Assembly: GCF_900659635.1 (NCBI RefSeq)
Contig: NZ_CAACVB010000048.1
Span: 1 to 39,974 of the forward strand
DNA: 39,974 bases
Direction of reading: 5' to 3'
Origin: Actinomadura roseirufa
GTDB lineage: Bacteria > Actinomycetota > Actinomycetes > Streptosporangiales > Streptosporangiaceae
Positions within the stretch are counted from its first letter, which is position 1; every line of letters begins with the position of its first letter. Under the pieces are notes generated by a model, which saw only the letters and a program-made list of their open reading frames with translations, searched no databases and was not told the DNA's origin. This document shows, piece after piece, positions 29,754 through 37,278 of the stretch. The position numbers and the translations under genes are program-made.

Positions 29754-30365
29754 CTAGGCGAGCCCTCCTGGGCCGGGCTTCATTAGCAACGCCCCCAGGA
29801 CTCGGCCGGCTCGGTCGGGGTCGGCGGGTTCGCCGGTGATGGTGGGCAGGTAGTGGAAGGACTCGGTGACCCTTAGGACGGTGTAGGCGAGGTCGTCCAG
29901 GGGGATCGGGCTCTCGACGCGGCCTTCGCGGATGTCGTCGGCGACCTTTTCTCGGACCAGGTCCAGGAGTCTTGGCTGGAAGCCGTGGGCGGACAGGGTC
30001 AGCAGGCGCATCGCCAGGTCGTTCTCCTGTTCCAGGAATCTGCGGGCGCCCGGCTGGTCCCAGATCGCCTTCAGCAGGCGGACCATGAGTTTCGGCACGC
30101 GCGGCCCAGGCTCGGCCGACAGGCGTTGCCACTCGTCCTGGAAGGTCTGCTCGGTCAGTGACCAGATCACCTCGACCAGCAGTTGCTCGCGCGTCCCGAC
30201 CCAGCGGTAGAGGGTCACGCGGCTGACGCCCAGTTCGGCGGCGAGGGAGCGCAGGTCGATCCGCCGTCCGGCCAGGAAGTCGGCGCGGGCGCGCTTGAAG
30301 GCGTCCAGGGCGGTGGGCTTGCGCGTCCGGCCGGCCAGCTGACGTTGTAGAGGGGTCTGTTCCAC
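29754..30365 (-). CDS. TetR-family regulator (QsdR-like)
   Basis: 203 residues from the GTG at 30365. The helix-turn-helix is at about 25-70: DFLAGRRIDLRSLAAELGVS, then RVTLYRWVGTREQLLVEVIW. The GRRIDLRSLAAELGVSRVTLYRWVG wording and the end TESFHYLPTITGEPADPDRA resemble QsdR-type TetR proteins, some of which control lactone degradation. It diverges from the esterase operon, and a perfect 10-bp inverted repeat sits between them. A further palindrome overlaps its own start. Repression of the operon until a CoA-ester or ester ligand binds is the likely scheme. Confidence 0.88.
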   Translation of the reverse strand: MEQTPLQRQLAGRTRKPTALDAFKRARADFLAGRRIDLRSLAAELGVSRVTLYRWVGTREQLLVEVIWSLTEQTFQDEWQRLSAEPGPRVPKLMVRLLKAIWDQPGARRFLEQENDLAMRLLTLSAHGFQPRLLDLVREKVADDIREGRVESPIPLDDLAYTVLRVTESFHYLPTITGEPADPDRAGRVLGALLMKPGPGGLA

Positions 30366-30375
30366 ATGTGCAACA
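30358..30375. promoter_or_regulatory. Palindrome over the TetR start codon
   Basis: TGTTCCACATGTGCAACA is palindromic except for one base pair on each side and includes CACATGTG. It overlaps the proposed GTG start, a place where binding would block the regulator's own expression. Confidence 0.5.
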
Positions 30376-30424
30376 TATCCAAGGAGCGTTGCATCTTGAC
30401 AGCTGACCGGGGCGCGTCCCAGTG

Positions 30425-30453
30425 TATGTAACACCTTCGTTCAGTGTTACATA
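30425..30453. promoter_or_regulatory. Operator-like inverted repeat before the esterase operon
   Basis: TATGTAACAC (30425-30434) and GTGTTACATA (30444-30453) form a perfect 10-bp inverted repeat separated by 9 nt. It ends just before the AGGAG ribosome binding site of the esterase gene. Its size and place fit a TetR operator. Confidence 0.75.
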
Positions 30454-30464
30454 GGAGCAACGAA

Positions 30465-31913
30465 ATGGGAGATGTGTTGCATATCGCGCAGGGCGGCCTG
30501 CGCGGGCGGGAGGACGGCGGGATCACCGCCTACCTGGGCGTTCCCTACGCCAGGGCGCCGTTCGGGCCGCTCCGGTTCGCGGCCCCCGAGCCCGCCGGGC
30601 CGTGGGACGGCGTCCGCGACGCGACCGAGTTCGGGCCGACGGCGCCCAAGGACGACTACATCCCGATGTACGTCCCGCTGTTCCCCGAGGTCACCATCGA
30701 GGGGGACGACTGCCTCAACCTCAACATCTGGACGCCGGGCGGGGACGGCCTGCCGGTGCTGGTGTGGATCCACGGCGGGGCGTTCACCAACGGCTCCAAC
30801 TCCGTCCCCGAGTACGACGGCACGGCGTTCGCGCGGGACGGGGTCGTCTTCGTCGGCGTCAACTACCGTCTCGGCGGCGAGGGGTTCGCCTACCTGGAGG
30901 GAGCGCCCGCCAACCGGGGGCTGCTCGACCAGATCGCCGCGCTCCGCTGGGTCCGGGAGAACATCGCCGCGTTCGGCGGCGACCCGGAGCAGGTGACCGT
31001 CGCCGGTGAGTCGGCCGGGGCCTGGTGTGTGCAGACGCTCCTGGCGATGCCGCAGGCCAAGGGGCTCTTCCAGCGGGCCATCGCGCAGAGCGGCGGCGCC
31101 CAGCACGTCCTGACGCCGGAGGCGGGCCGGCTGGTCGCGGCGGACCTGGCCGCGCGCCTGGGCGTCCCGCCCACCCGCGACGCGTTCGCCGAGCTGCCGC
31201 CCGCGGCGGTGGCGGCGGCCGTCCGGGCGGTCGTCGAGGAGGTGCAGATGGCACCCGACCCAGCCAAATGGGGTGAGCTGGCGCTGTCCGCCCAGCCGTT
31301 CGCGCCGACCGTGGACGGCGAGGTCCTGCGCGTCCCGCCGCTGGGGGCCTCCGACCCGGACGTCCCGCTGCTCACCGGGACCACCGCCGAGGAGGCCCGG
31401 CTGATCCTCGTCGCGTCCGGGGCGATCGGCGTGATCGACGAGGCGACGCTGCGCGCGTCGGCGGCCGCGTACGGGCTCGACGCCGACCCGGCGATCGCGG
31501 TGTACCGGGCGAGCCGCCCGGACGCGCGGCCCGGCGACCTCCTGTCGGCGATCGTCTCCGACTGGTACTTCCGCATCCCGGCCGTCCGGTCCGCCGAGGC
31601 CAGGGGCCGCAACACGTGGCTCTACCGGTTCGAGTGGGCGTCGCCGTCGCTCGGCTCTGGCCACGGCGTGGACGTCCCGTTCGCGTTCGATACGCTCGGC
31701 GCGCCCGGCGTCGGACCGCGGCTCGGCGAGGATCCGCCGCAGGACGTCGCCGACGTCTTCCACTCCGTGTGGGTCGGGTTCGCGACGACCGGCGACCCCG
31801 GCTGGGGCCCCTACGATTCAGACACCCGGACGGTCGGCCTGATCGGCGACGTCATCACCCCCGCCGCCGACCCCGCCGGGTCCGAGCGCGTCCTGTGGGA
31901 GGGCCGCCGATGA
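30465..31913 (+). CDS. Type-B carboxylesterase
   Basis: 482 residues of the carboxylesterase/para-nitrobenzyl esterase family. The oxyanion motif is LVWIHGGAFTNGS (about 98-110). The nucleophile Ser183 lies in TVAGESAGAWCV (GESAGA). The late His is probably in SLGSGHGVDVPFAFD. It hydrolyses carboxylic esters in the cytoplasm, as no signal peptide is seen. AGGAG precedes the ATG at 30465. The hydratase gene overlaps its end in ATGA, followed by an acyl-CoA ligase. So ester cleavage, CoA activation and hydration of the acid form a likely catabolic route. Confidence 0.93.
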   Translation: MGDVLHIAQGGLRGREDGGITAYLGVPYARAPFGPLRFAAPEPAGPWDGVRDATEFGPTAPKDDYIPMYVPLFPEVTIEGDDCLNLNIWTPGGDGLPVLVWIHGGAFTNGSNSVPEYDGTAFARDGVVFVGVNYRLGGEGFAYLEGAPANRGLLDQIAALRWVRENIAAFGGDPEQVTVAGESAGAWCVQTLLAMPQAKGLFQRAIAQSGGAQHVLTPEAGRLVAADLAARLGVPPTRDAFAELPPAAVAAAVRAVVEEVQMAPDPAKWGELALSAQPFAPTVDGEVLRVPPLGASDPDVPLLTGTTAEEARLILVASGAIGVIDEATLRASAAAYGLDADPAIAVYRASRPDARPGDLLSAIVSDWYFRIPAVRSAEARGRNTWLYRFEWASPSLGSGHGVDVPFAFDTLGAPGVGPRLGEDPPQDVADVFHSVWVGFATTGDPGWGPYDSDTRTVGLIGDVITPAADPAGSERVLWEGRR

Positions 31914-32737
31914 GCACCGTCCGGTACGAGACGCCGCTACCGAAGATCGCCCGGATCGTCCTGGACCGTGCCGAGCGCCGCAACGCCCAGGACACCGAGC
32001 TGCTGTACGCCCTCAACGACGCCTTCGACCGCGCCGCCCACGACGAGGACGTCGCGGTGATCGTGCTCGCGGCCGAGGGCCCGCACTTCTCGTCCGGCCA
32101 CGACCTGCGCGAGGAGAACGCCCTCGCCGCGCTGCACGACCACCGGACGGTCGGTACCGCCACCGGTTTCACCCGGGAGGGCGCGGAAGGTCTCATGGCC
32201 CGCGAGGAGGAGGTGTTCCTCGGGTTCTCCGAGCGCTGGCGCAACATCCCCAAGCCGACCATCGCCGAGGTGCAGGGCAAGGTCATCTCCGGTGGGCTGA
32301 TGCTCGTCTGGCCGTGCGACCTCATCGTCGCCGCCGAGGACGCCGAGTTCATCGACAACGTCGTCGCGATGGGGGTGAACGCCGTCGAGTTCTTCAACCA
32401 CCCGTACGAGTTCGGCGTCCGCAAGGCGAAGGAGCTGCTGTTCACCTCCGGGGCGCTCACCGCCCGCGAGGCCGAGCGCATCGGCATGGTGAACCGGGTC
32501 GTGCCCCGGGACCGGCTCACCGAGGCCACCCTGGAGCTGGCGGCCCGCATCGCCGAGCAGCCCCCTTTCGCGCTGAAGCTCGCCAAGCAGTCGGTCAACG
32601 CGGCGCAGGACGCGCAGGGACGGCCGGACGCGATGCGGAACGCGTTCGCGCTGCACCAGCTCGCGCACAGCCACAACGCGCAGGTCCACGGTGTGATCGT
32701 CGAGCCCGGCTTCCTGCGGCGGTTCTCCCGTGGGTGA
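31910..32737 (+). CDS. Enoyl-CoA hydratase/isomerase family protein
   Basis: 275 residues of the crotonase fold. The oxyanion-hole segments are HFSSGHDLREE (about 60-70) and QGKVISGGLMLVW (about 123-135). A catalytic Glu pair as in typical hydratases is not obvious, since the second segment reads SGGLML. It may therefore be a hydratase on an unusual substrate or another crotonase reaction. The carboxy end includes AREAERIGMVNRVVP, the common trimer-contact region. It overlaps the esterase stop by ATGA and the ligase by 8 nt, so the three genes are translated together. Confidence 0.9.
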   Translation: MSTVRYETPLPKIARIVLDRAERRNAQDTELLYALNDAFDRAAHDEDVAVIVLAAEGPHFSSGHDLREENALAALHDHRTVGTATGFTREGAEGLMAREEEVFLGFSERWRNIPKPTIAEVQGKVISGGLMLVWPCDLIVAAEDAEFIDNVVAMGVNAVEFFNHPYEFGVRKAKELLFTSGALTAREAERIGMVNRVVPRDRLTEATLELAARIAEQPPFALKLAKQSVNAAQDAQGRPDAMRNAFALHQLAHSHNAQVHGVIVEPGFLRRFSRG

Positions 32738-34139
32738 CCTCGTCCCGCTCGGCCGGATCCTCACCGACCTCGCGCTCGCCGCCCCGGACCGGCCCATCGT
32801 GACCTGCGGGGACGAGACCGTGACCCGGGCCGGCCTGGAGGCCCGGGCCAACCGGCTGGCCCGGACCTACCGGGCCCGGGGCGTCGGCCTCGGCGACTTC
32901 GTCACGGTCGGAATGCCCAACGGCATCGGGTTCTACGCGGTGGTGTTCGCGCTGTGGAAGCTCGGGGCCGTCCCGCAGCTGATCTCCCCGAAGCTGCCCG
33001 ACGCGGAGCGGGCGGCGATCCTCGAACTCGCCGAACCCGTCCTGGTGGTCACCGCCGAGGAGCCCGACCTCTCCCTCAGCGACGCCTATGTCGAGCCGCG
33101 CGTCGGGCCGTCCTGGAAGGCGCCCACCTCGGGCGGCAGCACCGGACGGCCCAAGCTGATCGTCTCCGGCCAGCGCGGCGAGCTGGACCCGCTTGCGACC
33201 GGGACCGTGCTCGGCCAGCGGGACGGCGGCGTCCAGCTCGTGACCGGCCCGCTGTACCACGCCGCCCCGTTCAACTTCTCGATGTACGGCCTGTTCATGG
33301 GTCAGCACCTCATCGTCCTGGAGAGGTTCCACCCGGTGGCCGCGCTGGAGGCCGTCCAGCGGCACCGCGTCGACTGGATGGCCCTCGTCCCGACGATGAT
33401 GCTGCGGATCCTGCGCGAGCTGGAGAAGGGCGACCCGTGGGACCTCGGCTCCCTCGAACAGGTCTGGCACGGCGCCGCCCCCTGCGCGGAGTGGCTGAAG
33501 GAGGCGTGGTTCGACCTGCTGGGCCCGGAGAACGTCCACGAGATGTACGCCACCACCGAGGCGCAGATGATGACCCACATCGACGGCCGCGAATGGCTGG
33601 CGCACCGCGGCTCGGTCGGCCGCCCGCTCTGGGGCGAGGTGACGATCCTCGGGCCGGACCTGGCCGAGCTGCCCGCGGGCGAGACCGGCGAGGTCTACGT
33701 GCGGCCCGACCCGGGCGCACCGCCGTCCTACCGGTACATCGGCGCCGAGCCCCGGCGCGCCGGGGCCTGGGAGTCGATGGGCGACCTCGGGCGGCTGGAC
33801 GCCGACGGCTACCTCTACCTCAGCGACCGCCGCACCGACCTCATCGTCACCGGCGGCGCCAACGTCTACCCCGCCGAGGTCGAGGCGGCCCTGAGCGAGC
33901 ACCCGGCCGTCCTCGGCTGCGCCGTCATCGGGCTGCCGGACGAGGACCTCGGCCGCCGGGTGCACGCCCTCGTCCAGCCCGCGGGCCCTGTCACCGAGGA
34001 CGACCTGCGCGTCTTCCTCGCGGACCGGCTCGTCCGCTACAAGATCCCCCGCACGTTCCGCTTCACCGGCGACCCGCTCCGCGACGACGCCGGGAAGCTG
34101 CGCCGCGCGGACCTGCTGGAGCGGGAGCTCTCCCGCTGA
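32730..34139 (+). CDS. Acyl-CoA synthetase (AMP-binding, ANL family)
   Basis: 469 residues. The phosphate-binding motif is APTSGGSTGRPKLI (about 131-144). The adenylation core has YATTEAQMMTH. The A8-hinge region is GDLGRLDADGYLYLSDRRTDL, with VYPAEVEAALSEHP next, and the catalytic Lys in VRYKIPRTFRF. It is shorter than many family members and closest in style to bile-acid or steroid-side-chain CoA ligases, so a bulky carboxylate is a reasonable guess. The GTG start lies 8 nt inside the hydratase gene. It is the last gene of the TetR-controlled operon. Confidence 0.92.
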   Translation: MGDLVPLGRILTDLALAAPDRPIVTCGDETVTRAGLEARANRLARTYRARGVGLGDFVTVGMPNGIGFYAVVFALWKLGAVPQLISPKLPDAERAAILELAEPVLVVTAEEPDLSLSDAYVEPRVGPSWKAPTSGGSTGRPKLIVSGQRGELDPLATGTVLGQRDGGVQLVTGPLYHAAPFNFSMYGLFMGQHLIVLERFHPVAALEAVQRHRVDWMALVPTMMLRILRELEKGDPWDLGSLEQVWHGAAPCAEWLKEAWFDLLGPENVHEMYATTEAQMMTHIDGREWLAHRGSVGRPLWGEVTILGPDLAELPAGETGEVYVRPDPGAPPSYRYIGAEPRRAGAWESMGDLGRLDADGYLYLSDRRTDLIVTGGANVYPAEVEAALSEHPAVLGCAVIGLPDEDLGRRVHALVQPAGPVTEDDLRVFLADRLVRYKIPRTFRFTGDPLRDDAGKLRRADLLERELSR

Positions 34140-34158
34140 CGATCACCCCGCGCGACGC

Positions 34159-34623
34159 TCAGGCGGGGCCGGAGCGCAGTTCCGGAACGTACAGGTCCAG
34201 GGTGCGCGTCATCTGGCGCAGCAGGGCACGGAGTTCGTCCTGCTGCGCCTGGGTGAGCCCGGCCACGGCGCGGTCCTCGACGTCCTTGGCCGCCTCCTGG
34301 GCACGTTCCACCAGCGCGAGCCCCTCTTCGGTGATCCGCACCTCCAGGATCCGGCCGTGGGTGGGGTGCGGGGTGCGGACGACCAGTTCCCGTTCCACCA
34401 GCGACGCGATCGCGGCGGACATCGACTGCGCGGTGACCCCGGCCCGGTGGCCGAGCTCGGCCCCGGACAGTCCGCCCGGATGCTCCAGGCCCAGCTGGGC
34501 CAGCGCGGCGAACTGCGCGTGGTTGAGCGAGAAGCGGCGGAGCGTGCGCTCCAGCTGCTGGGACAGGGCGTTGCTGACCATCCGCATCATGTAGGGCAGC
34601 CGCTGTCCGTAGTCCCTGACCAT
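34159..34623 (-). CDS. MarR-family transcriptional regulator
   Basis: 154 residues. The winged helix-turn-helix reads LSGAELGHRAGVTAQSMSAA, then LVERELVVRTPHPTHGRILE, which includes the wing (THGRILEVRITEEG). The dimer helices are at both ends. MarR proteins repress nearby genes and release DNA on binding aromatic or phenolic ligands or on oxidation. The ATG at 34623 has AAGGG 10 nt upstream; an ATG at 34632 or a GTG at 34668 are alternatives. It diverges from an isochorismatase-like hydrolase over two inverted repeats. Confidence 0.92.
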   Translation of the reverse strand: MVRDYGQRLPYMMRMVSNALSQQLERTLRRFSLNHAQFAALAQLGLEHPGGLSGAELGHRAGVTAQSMSAAIASLVERELVVRTPHPTHGRILEVRITEEGLALVERAQEAAKDVEDRAVAGLTQAQQDELRALLRQMTRTLDLYVPELRSGPA

Positions 34624-34689
34624 GCCCGTCATCCCTTTGCCCGTCGCCCTTACGCCCGCCGGCGTCACCGTAGCATGTCTTACGCAACT

Positions 34690-34720
34690 TATCAGTTACC
34701 TGATATGTTGCCTGACATAT
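34690..34720. promoter_or_regulatory. Double inverted repeat between MarR and isochorismatase genes
   Basis: TATCAG-TTAC-CTGATA (34690-34705) and ATATGT-TGCCTG-ACATAT (34703-34720) overlap by 3 bp. The region is much more AT-rich than its surroundings. MarR-type operators are often such overlapping dyads between divergent genes. Confidence 0.7.
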
Positions 34721-34743
34721 AACCCATCATTGAGGAGATCGCC

Positions 34744-35328
34744 ATGTCGCTGCGGATGCTCTCGCCCGCCGAGGCCGCCGTGCTGCTGATCGACCACCAG
34801 ACCGGAACCATGAGCTGGGTCGGGTCGGCCGACCGCGCGGTGATGAAGGCCAACGCCCTCGCCCTCGCCAAGGCGGCCAAGGCGCTGGGCATGCCCCTCG
34901 TCCTCACCTCGTCCATGGAGGACCGGATCCAGGGGCCGCTGGCCAAGGAGTTCGAGGAGATCGCCCCGGAGGAGTTCACCGGGCGGATCCGGCGCACCGG
35001 CGTCGTCAACGCCATGGACGACCTGGACTTCGCCGCCGCGGTCGCCGCGACCGGGCGGCGCACGCTGATCGTCGCGGGCGTCACCAACGACGTGTGCACC
35101 GTGTGGCCCACGCTCACCGCGCTCAAGGAGGGCTACACCGTGCACGTGGTCGCCGACGCGGGCGGCTCCACCGGCAAGCTCGCCGACGACATCGCATTGC
35201 GTCAGATGGAGGCGGCGGGCGCCGTCCTCACCTCGACGAACATGCTGCTCACCGGGCTCGCGCGAACGTGGACCAGCCCCGAGGGCCAGGCGCTCATCCC
35301 GATCGTCGGCGAGCTCATCCCGGCCTGA
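34744..35328 (+). CDS. Isochorismatase-family hydrolase (YcaC-like)
   Basis: 194 residues of the isochorismatase-like fold. The first Asp is in AAVLLIDHQTGTMSWVGS (residue 17). The nucleophile Cys is in IVAGVTNDVCTVWPTLTALK (residue about 118). The middle Lys of the usual Asp-Lys-Cys triad is not obvious: the motif there reads RIRRTGVVNAMDD. Relatives hydrolyse amides or imides with the Cys. GAGGAG precedes the ATG. It lies under the MarR operator region and ends in a strong terminator, so it is a single-gene, MarR-controlled unit. Confidence 0.9.
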   Translation: MSLRMLSPAEAAVLLIDHQTGTMSWVGSADRAVMKANALALAKAAKALGMPLVLTSSMEDRIQGPLAKEFEEIAPEEFTGRIRRTGVVNAMDDLDFAAAVAATGRRTLIVAGVTNDVCTVWPTLTALKEGYTVHVVADAGGSTGKLADDIALRQMEAAGAVLTSTNMLLTGLARTWTSPEGQALIPIVGELIPA

Positions 35329-35354
35329 GCCGCCCGTCCAGAGGCTCAGCGGCA

Positions 35355-35388
35355 GGGACCTGCGGCGCGGACGGGCGCCGCAGGTCCC
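35355..35388. terminator. Bidirectional terminator hairpin
   Basis: A perfect 14-bp stem (35355-35368 with 35375-35388) and 6-nt loop lie between the convergent isochorismatase and YCII genes. Confidence 0.88.
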
Positions 35389-35407
35389 CCGGCCGGGTGG
35401 GACGCCC

Positions 35408-35758
35408 TCACATCTCCAGCCCGGCCGGGTTCATCAGGGGGCGCACCTCGACGCCGCCGGACTCCTCGCCGGGCTCGTCGCCGGCGATGAGCGCGGCCAG
35501 CTCGACGGCGCGCTCCAGCGACTCGCAGTCCAGCAGGTACTGCTCCGCGAGATGCCCGGGGGCCGGCCGGCGCGGCCCCCGTACCACCGCCGTGACGCCG
35601 TCGCGGACCCGGACGACGACGCTGTGCGACGGGTCGGCGAGCACGTGTCCGCCGATCAGCTCCCCGGCCTCATGGGCCGCCGCGAGGAACCTCCGGTGGT
35701 CGCCGTCCGCGCCGCGCGGGGCCGCCCGGTCCCGGTAGAGGTTCAGCACGAACTTCAT
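35408..35758 (-). CDS. YCII-related protein 1
   Basis: 116 residues of the YCII/DGPF fold. It begins MKFVLNLYRDRA and has AHEAGELIGGHVLADPSHSV and YLLDCESLERAVELAALI. The DGPF motif of the family is degraded here to RGPRRPA, so the active-site loop may be altered. These small dimeric barrels occur near sigma factors or as pairs in actinomycetes; no enzyme activity is firmly known for most. It starts only 4 nt after the stop of the other YCII gene, so the two are co-translated. Confidence 0.88.
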   Translation of the reverse strand: MKFVLNLYRDRAAPRGADGDHRRFLAAAHEAGELIGGHVLADPSHSVVVRVRDGVTAVVRGPRRPAPGHLAEQYLLDCESLERAVELAALIAGDEPGEESGGVEVRPLMNPAGLEM

Positions 35759-35762
35759 CGTC

Positions 35763-36119
35763 CTAGCCCTGGAAGAGCACCCGGCGCACCTCGATGCCCA
35801 GGCCCTCCACCCCCGCGTCGGGGATGAGCGCGGCCAGTTCCACGGCCCGGTCCTTGTCCTTGCAGTCGACCAGGTAGTAGCCGCCGAGGAACTCCTCGGT
35901 CTTCAGGTAGGGGCCGTCGGTGACCGCCGCGACGCCTTCCCGGACGCTGACGACGACGCTCTCGGACCGGTCGGCCAGCGCCACCGTGCCGAGCATCTCG
36001 CCGGACTCCTTGATCGTCTCCATGAAGGCGCCGTGGCCGCTCATGACCTCGTTGCGCTTCTCCTCGGTGAGGGCGTCCCAGACGGCGGGGTCGCTGTGCA
36101 TGATCAGCATGAACTTCAC
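35763..36119 (-). CDS. YCII-related protein 2
   Basis: 118 residues from a GTG with a perfect GGAGGAG 7 nt upstream. It has MKFMLIMHSDPAVWDALTEE and HGAFMETIKESGEMLGTVAL. The conserved VTDGPYLKTEEFLGGYYLVD contains the family DGP[FY] motif. The intact motif contrasts with the degraded one of its downstream partner. They may form a heterodimer with one competent site. It diverges from the LLM oxidoreductase gene. Confidence 0.92.
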   Translation of the reverse strand: MKFMLIMHSDPAVWDALTEEKRNEVMSGHGAFMETIKESGEMLGTVALADRSESVVVSVREGVAAVTDGPYLKTEEFLGGYYLVDCKDKDRAVELAALIPDAGVEGLGIEVRRVLFQG

Positions 36120-36313
36120 GGTGTCTCCTCCGGTACCGGATCGCGCCGGGCGGCGCGCTTCACCCAGTGATCGGAACCGGCGGCGCGGTCTCGACATCCG
36201 CTCGACACCGAATCAGAAGAACATCGCAAGAACGTCGCCTCCGCTCCGACCTTCTACCGGAGGGCGCTCTCAGCCGGGCGTCCCGGACAGTCCGACCACC
36301 CATGGAGGACAGA

Positions 36314-37219
36314 ATGGGCGACCTGCCCCGCATCGGCATCACCCTGCAGAACTTCGGGCCGTACGCCGGGCCCGACGCGATCGTCACCGTGGCCCAGGCG
36401 AGCGAGCGGCTCGGCTTCCACTCCCTCTCGGTCAGCGACCGGCTGCTGATCCCCGTCGGCCCCCAGTGGACCAACGACGCCGGGGTACCGGAGTGGCACG
36501 TCTGGGACTGTGTGGAGGTGCTGACCTGGGCGGCCGCGCACACCCGGCGGATCCGCCTGGCCACCGGCGTCCTCAACACGATCTTCCAGCCGCCCGCCGT
36601 CGCGGCGCGCCGGCTGGCCACGCTCGACCAGCTGTCCCAGGGCAGGCTGGACGTCGGGATCGGGCAGGGCGGCGGCACCCGGCTGCCCCCGTACTACATC
36701 CCCGAGGAGTTCACCGCGGCCGGAATTCCCACCGGCCGCCGCGGCGCGGGCTTCGTGGAGCATGTGGCCGCGATGCGCGCGTGCTGGGGCCCCGACCCCG
36801 TCGAGTTCCACGGCGAGCACTATGAGATTCCGCCGTCCAAGGTGGGGCCCAAGCCGTGGGGGGACGGCATCCCGCTGCGCTTCGGCGCGATCGCCCGTTC
36901 CACCATCGAGCGGGCCGCCCGCATCGGGGACGGCTTCGTCACCACCGCCGTGAACTGGGACGACACCCGCGACCAGATCCGCTGGTACCGGGAGGCCGGA
37001 GGCTCGGGGACCGTCGTCGTCAACGCGTTCGCGGTCATGCCCGGCGGCGAGGTCTCACCGGCACGGTTCACCGAGGGCGCGCTGTCCGCGCTCGACAGGG
37101 CGGGGGACCTCGGCGGCGACGAGGTGCACCTCGTGACGTCCCTGCTGGGTCTCGACCCGCAGGGCCAGGTGGATCTGCTGGAGGCGCTGGCGGACAGGCT
37201 CAGTCTCCCGACCCCCTGA
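36314..37219 (+). CDS. LLM-class (F420-dependent-type) oxidoreductase
   Basis: 301 residues of the luciferase-like monooxygenase fold. It has RIGITLQNFGPYAGPDAIVT, ERLGFHSLSVSDRLLIPVG, and RLATGVLNTIFQPPAVAARR. TLDQLSQGRLDVGIGQGGG is the strongly conserved LDxLSxGRxxxGxGxG motif. Actinomycete members of this group mostly use F420 (or FMN) to reduce or oxidise small molecules. GGAGGA precedes the ATG at 36314. It is a single gene ended by a long hairpin. Substrate unknown. Confidence 0.92.
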   Translation: MGDLPRIGITLQNFGPYAGPDAIVTVAQASERLGFHSLSVSDRLLIPVGPQWTNDAGVPEWHVWDCVEVLTWAAAHTRRIRLATGVLNTIFQPPAVAARRLATLDQLSQGRLDVGIGQGGGTRLPPYYIPEEFTAAGIPTGRRGAGFVEHVAAMRACWGPDPVEFHGEHYEIPPSKVGPKPWGDGIPLRFGAIARSTIERAARIGDGFVTTAVNWDDTRDQIRWYREAGGSGTVVVNAFAVMPGGEVSPARFTEGALSALDRAGDLGGDEVHLVTSLLGLDPQGQVDLLEALADRLSLPTP

Positions 37220-37231
37220 TATCCGCCTCGG

Positions 37232-37272
37232 GGACCGGAGCGGGCCGCCGCGGTGGCGGTCCGCTCCGGTCC
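37232..37272. terminator. Bidirectional terminator hairpin
   Basis: An 18-bp stem with one G-U pair (37232-37249 with 37255-37272) and the loop GCGGT separates the LLM gene from the convergent ABC permease. Confidence 0.88.
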
Positions 37273-37278
37273 GGGTGC

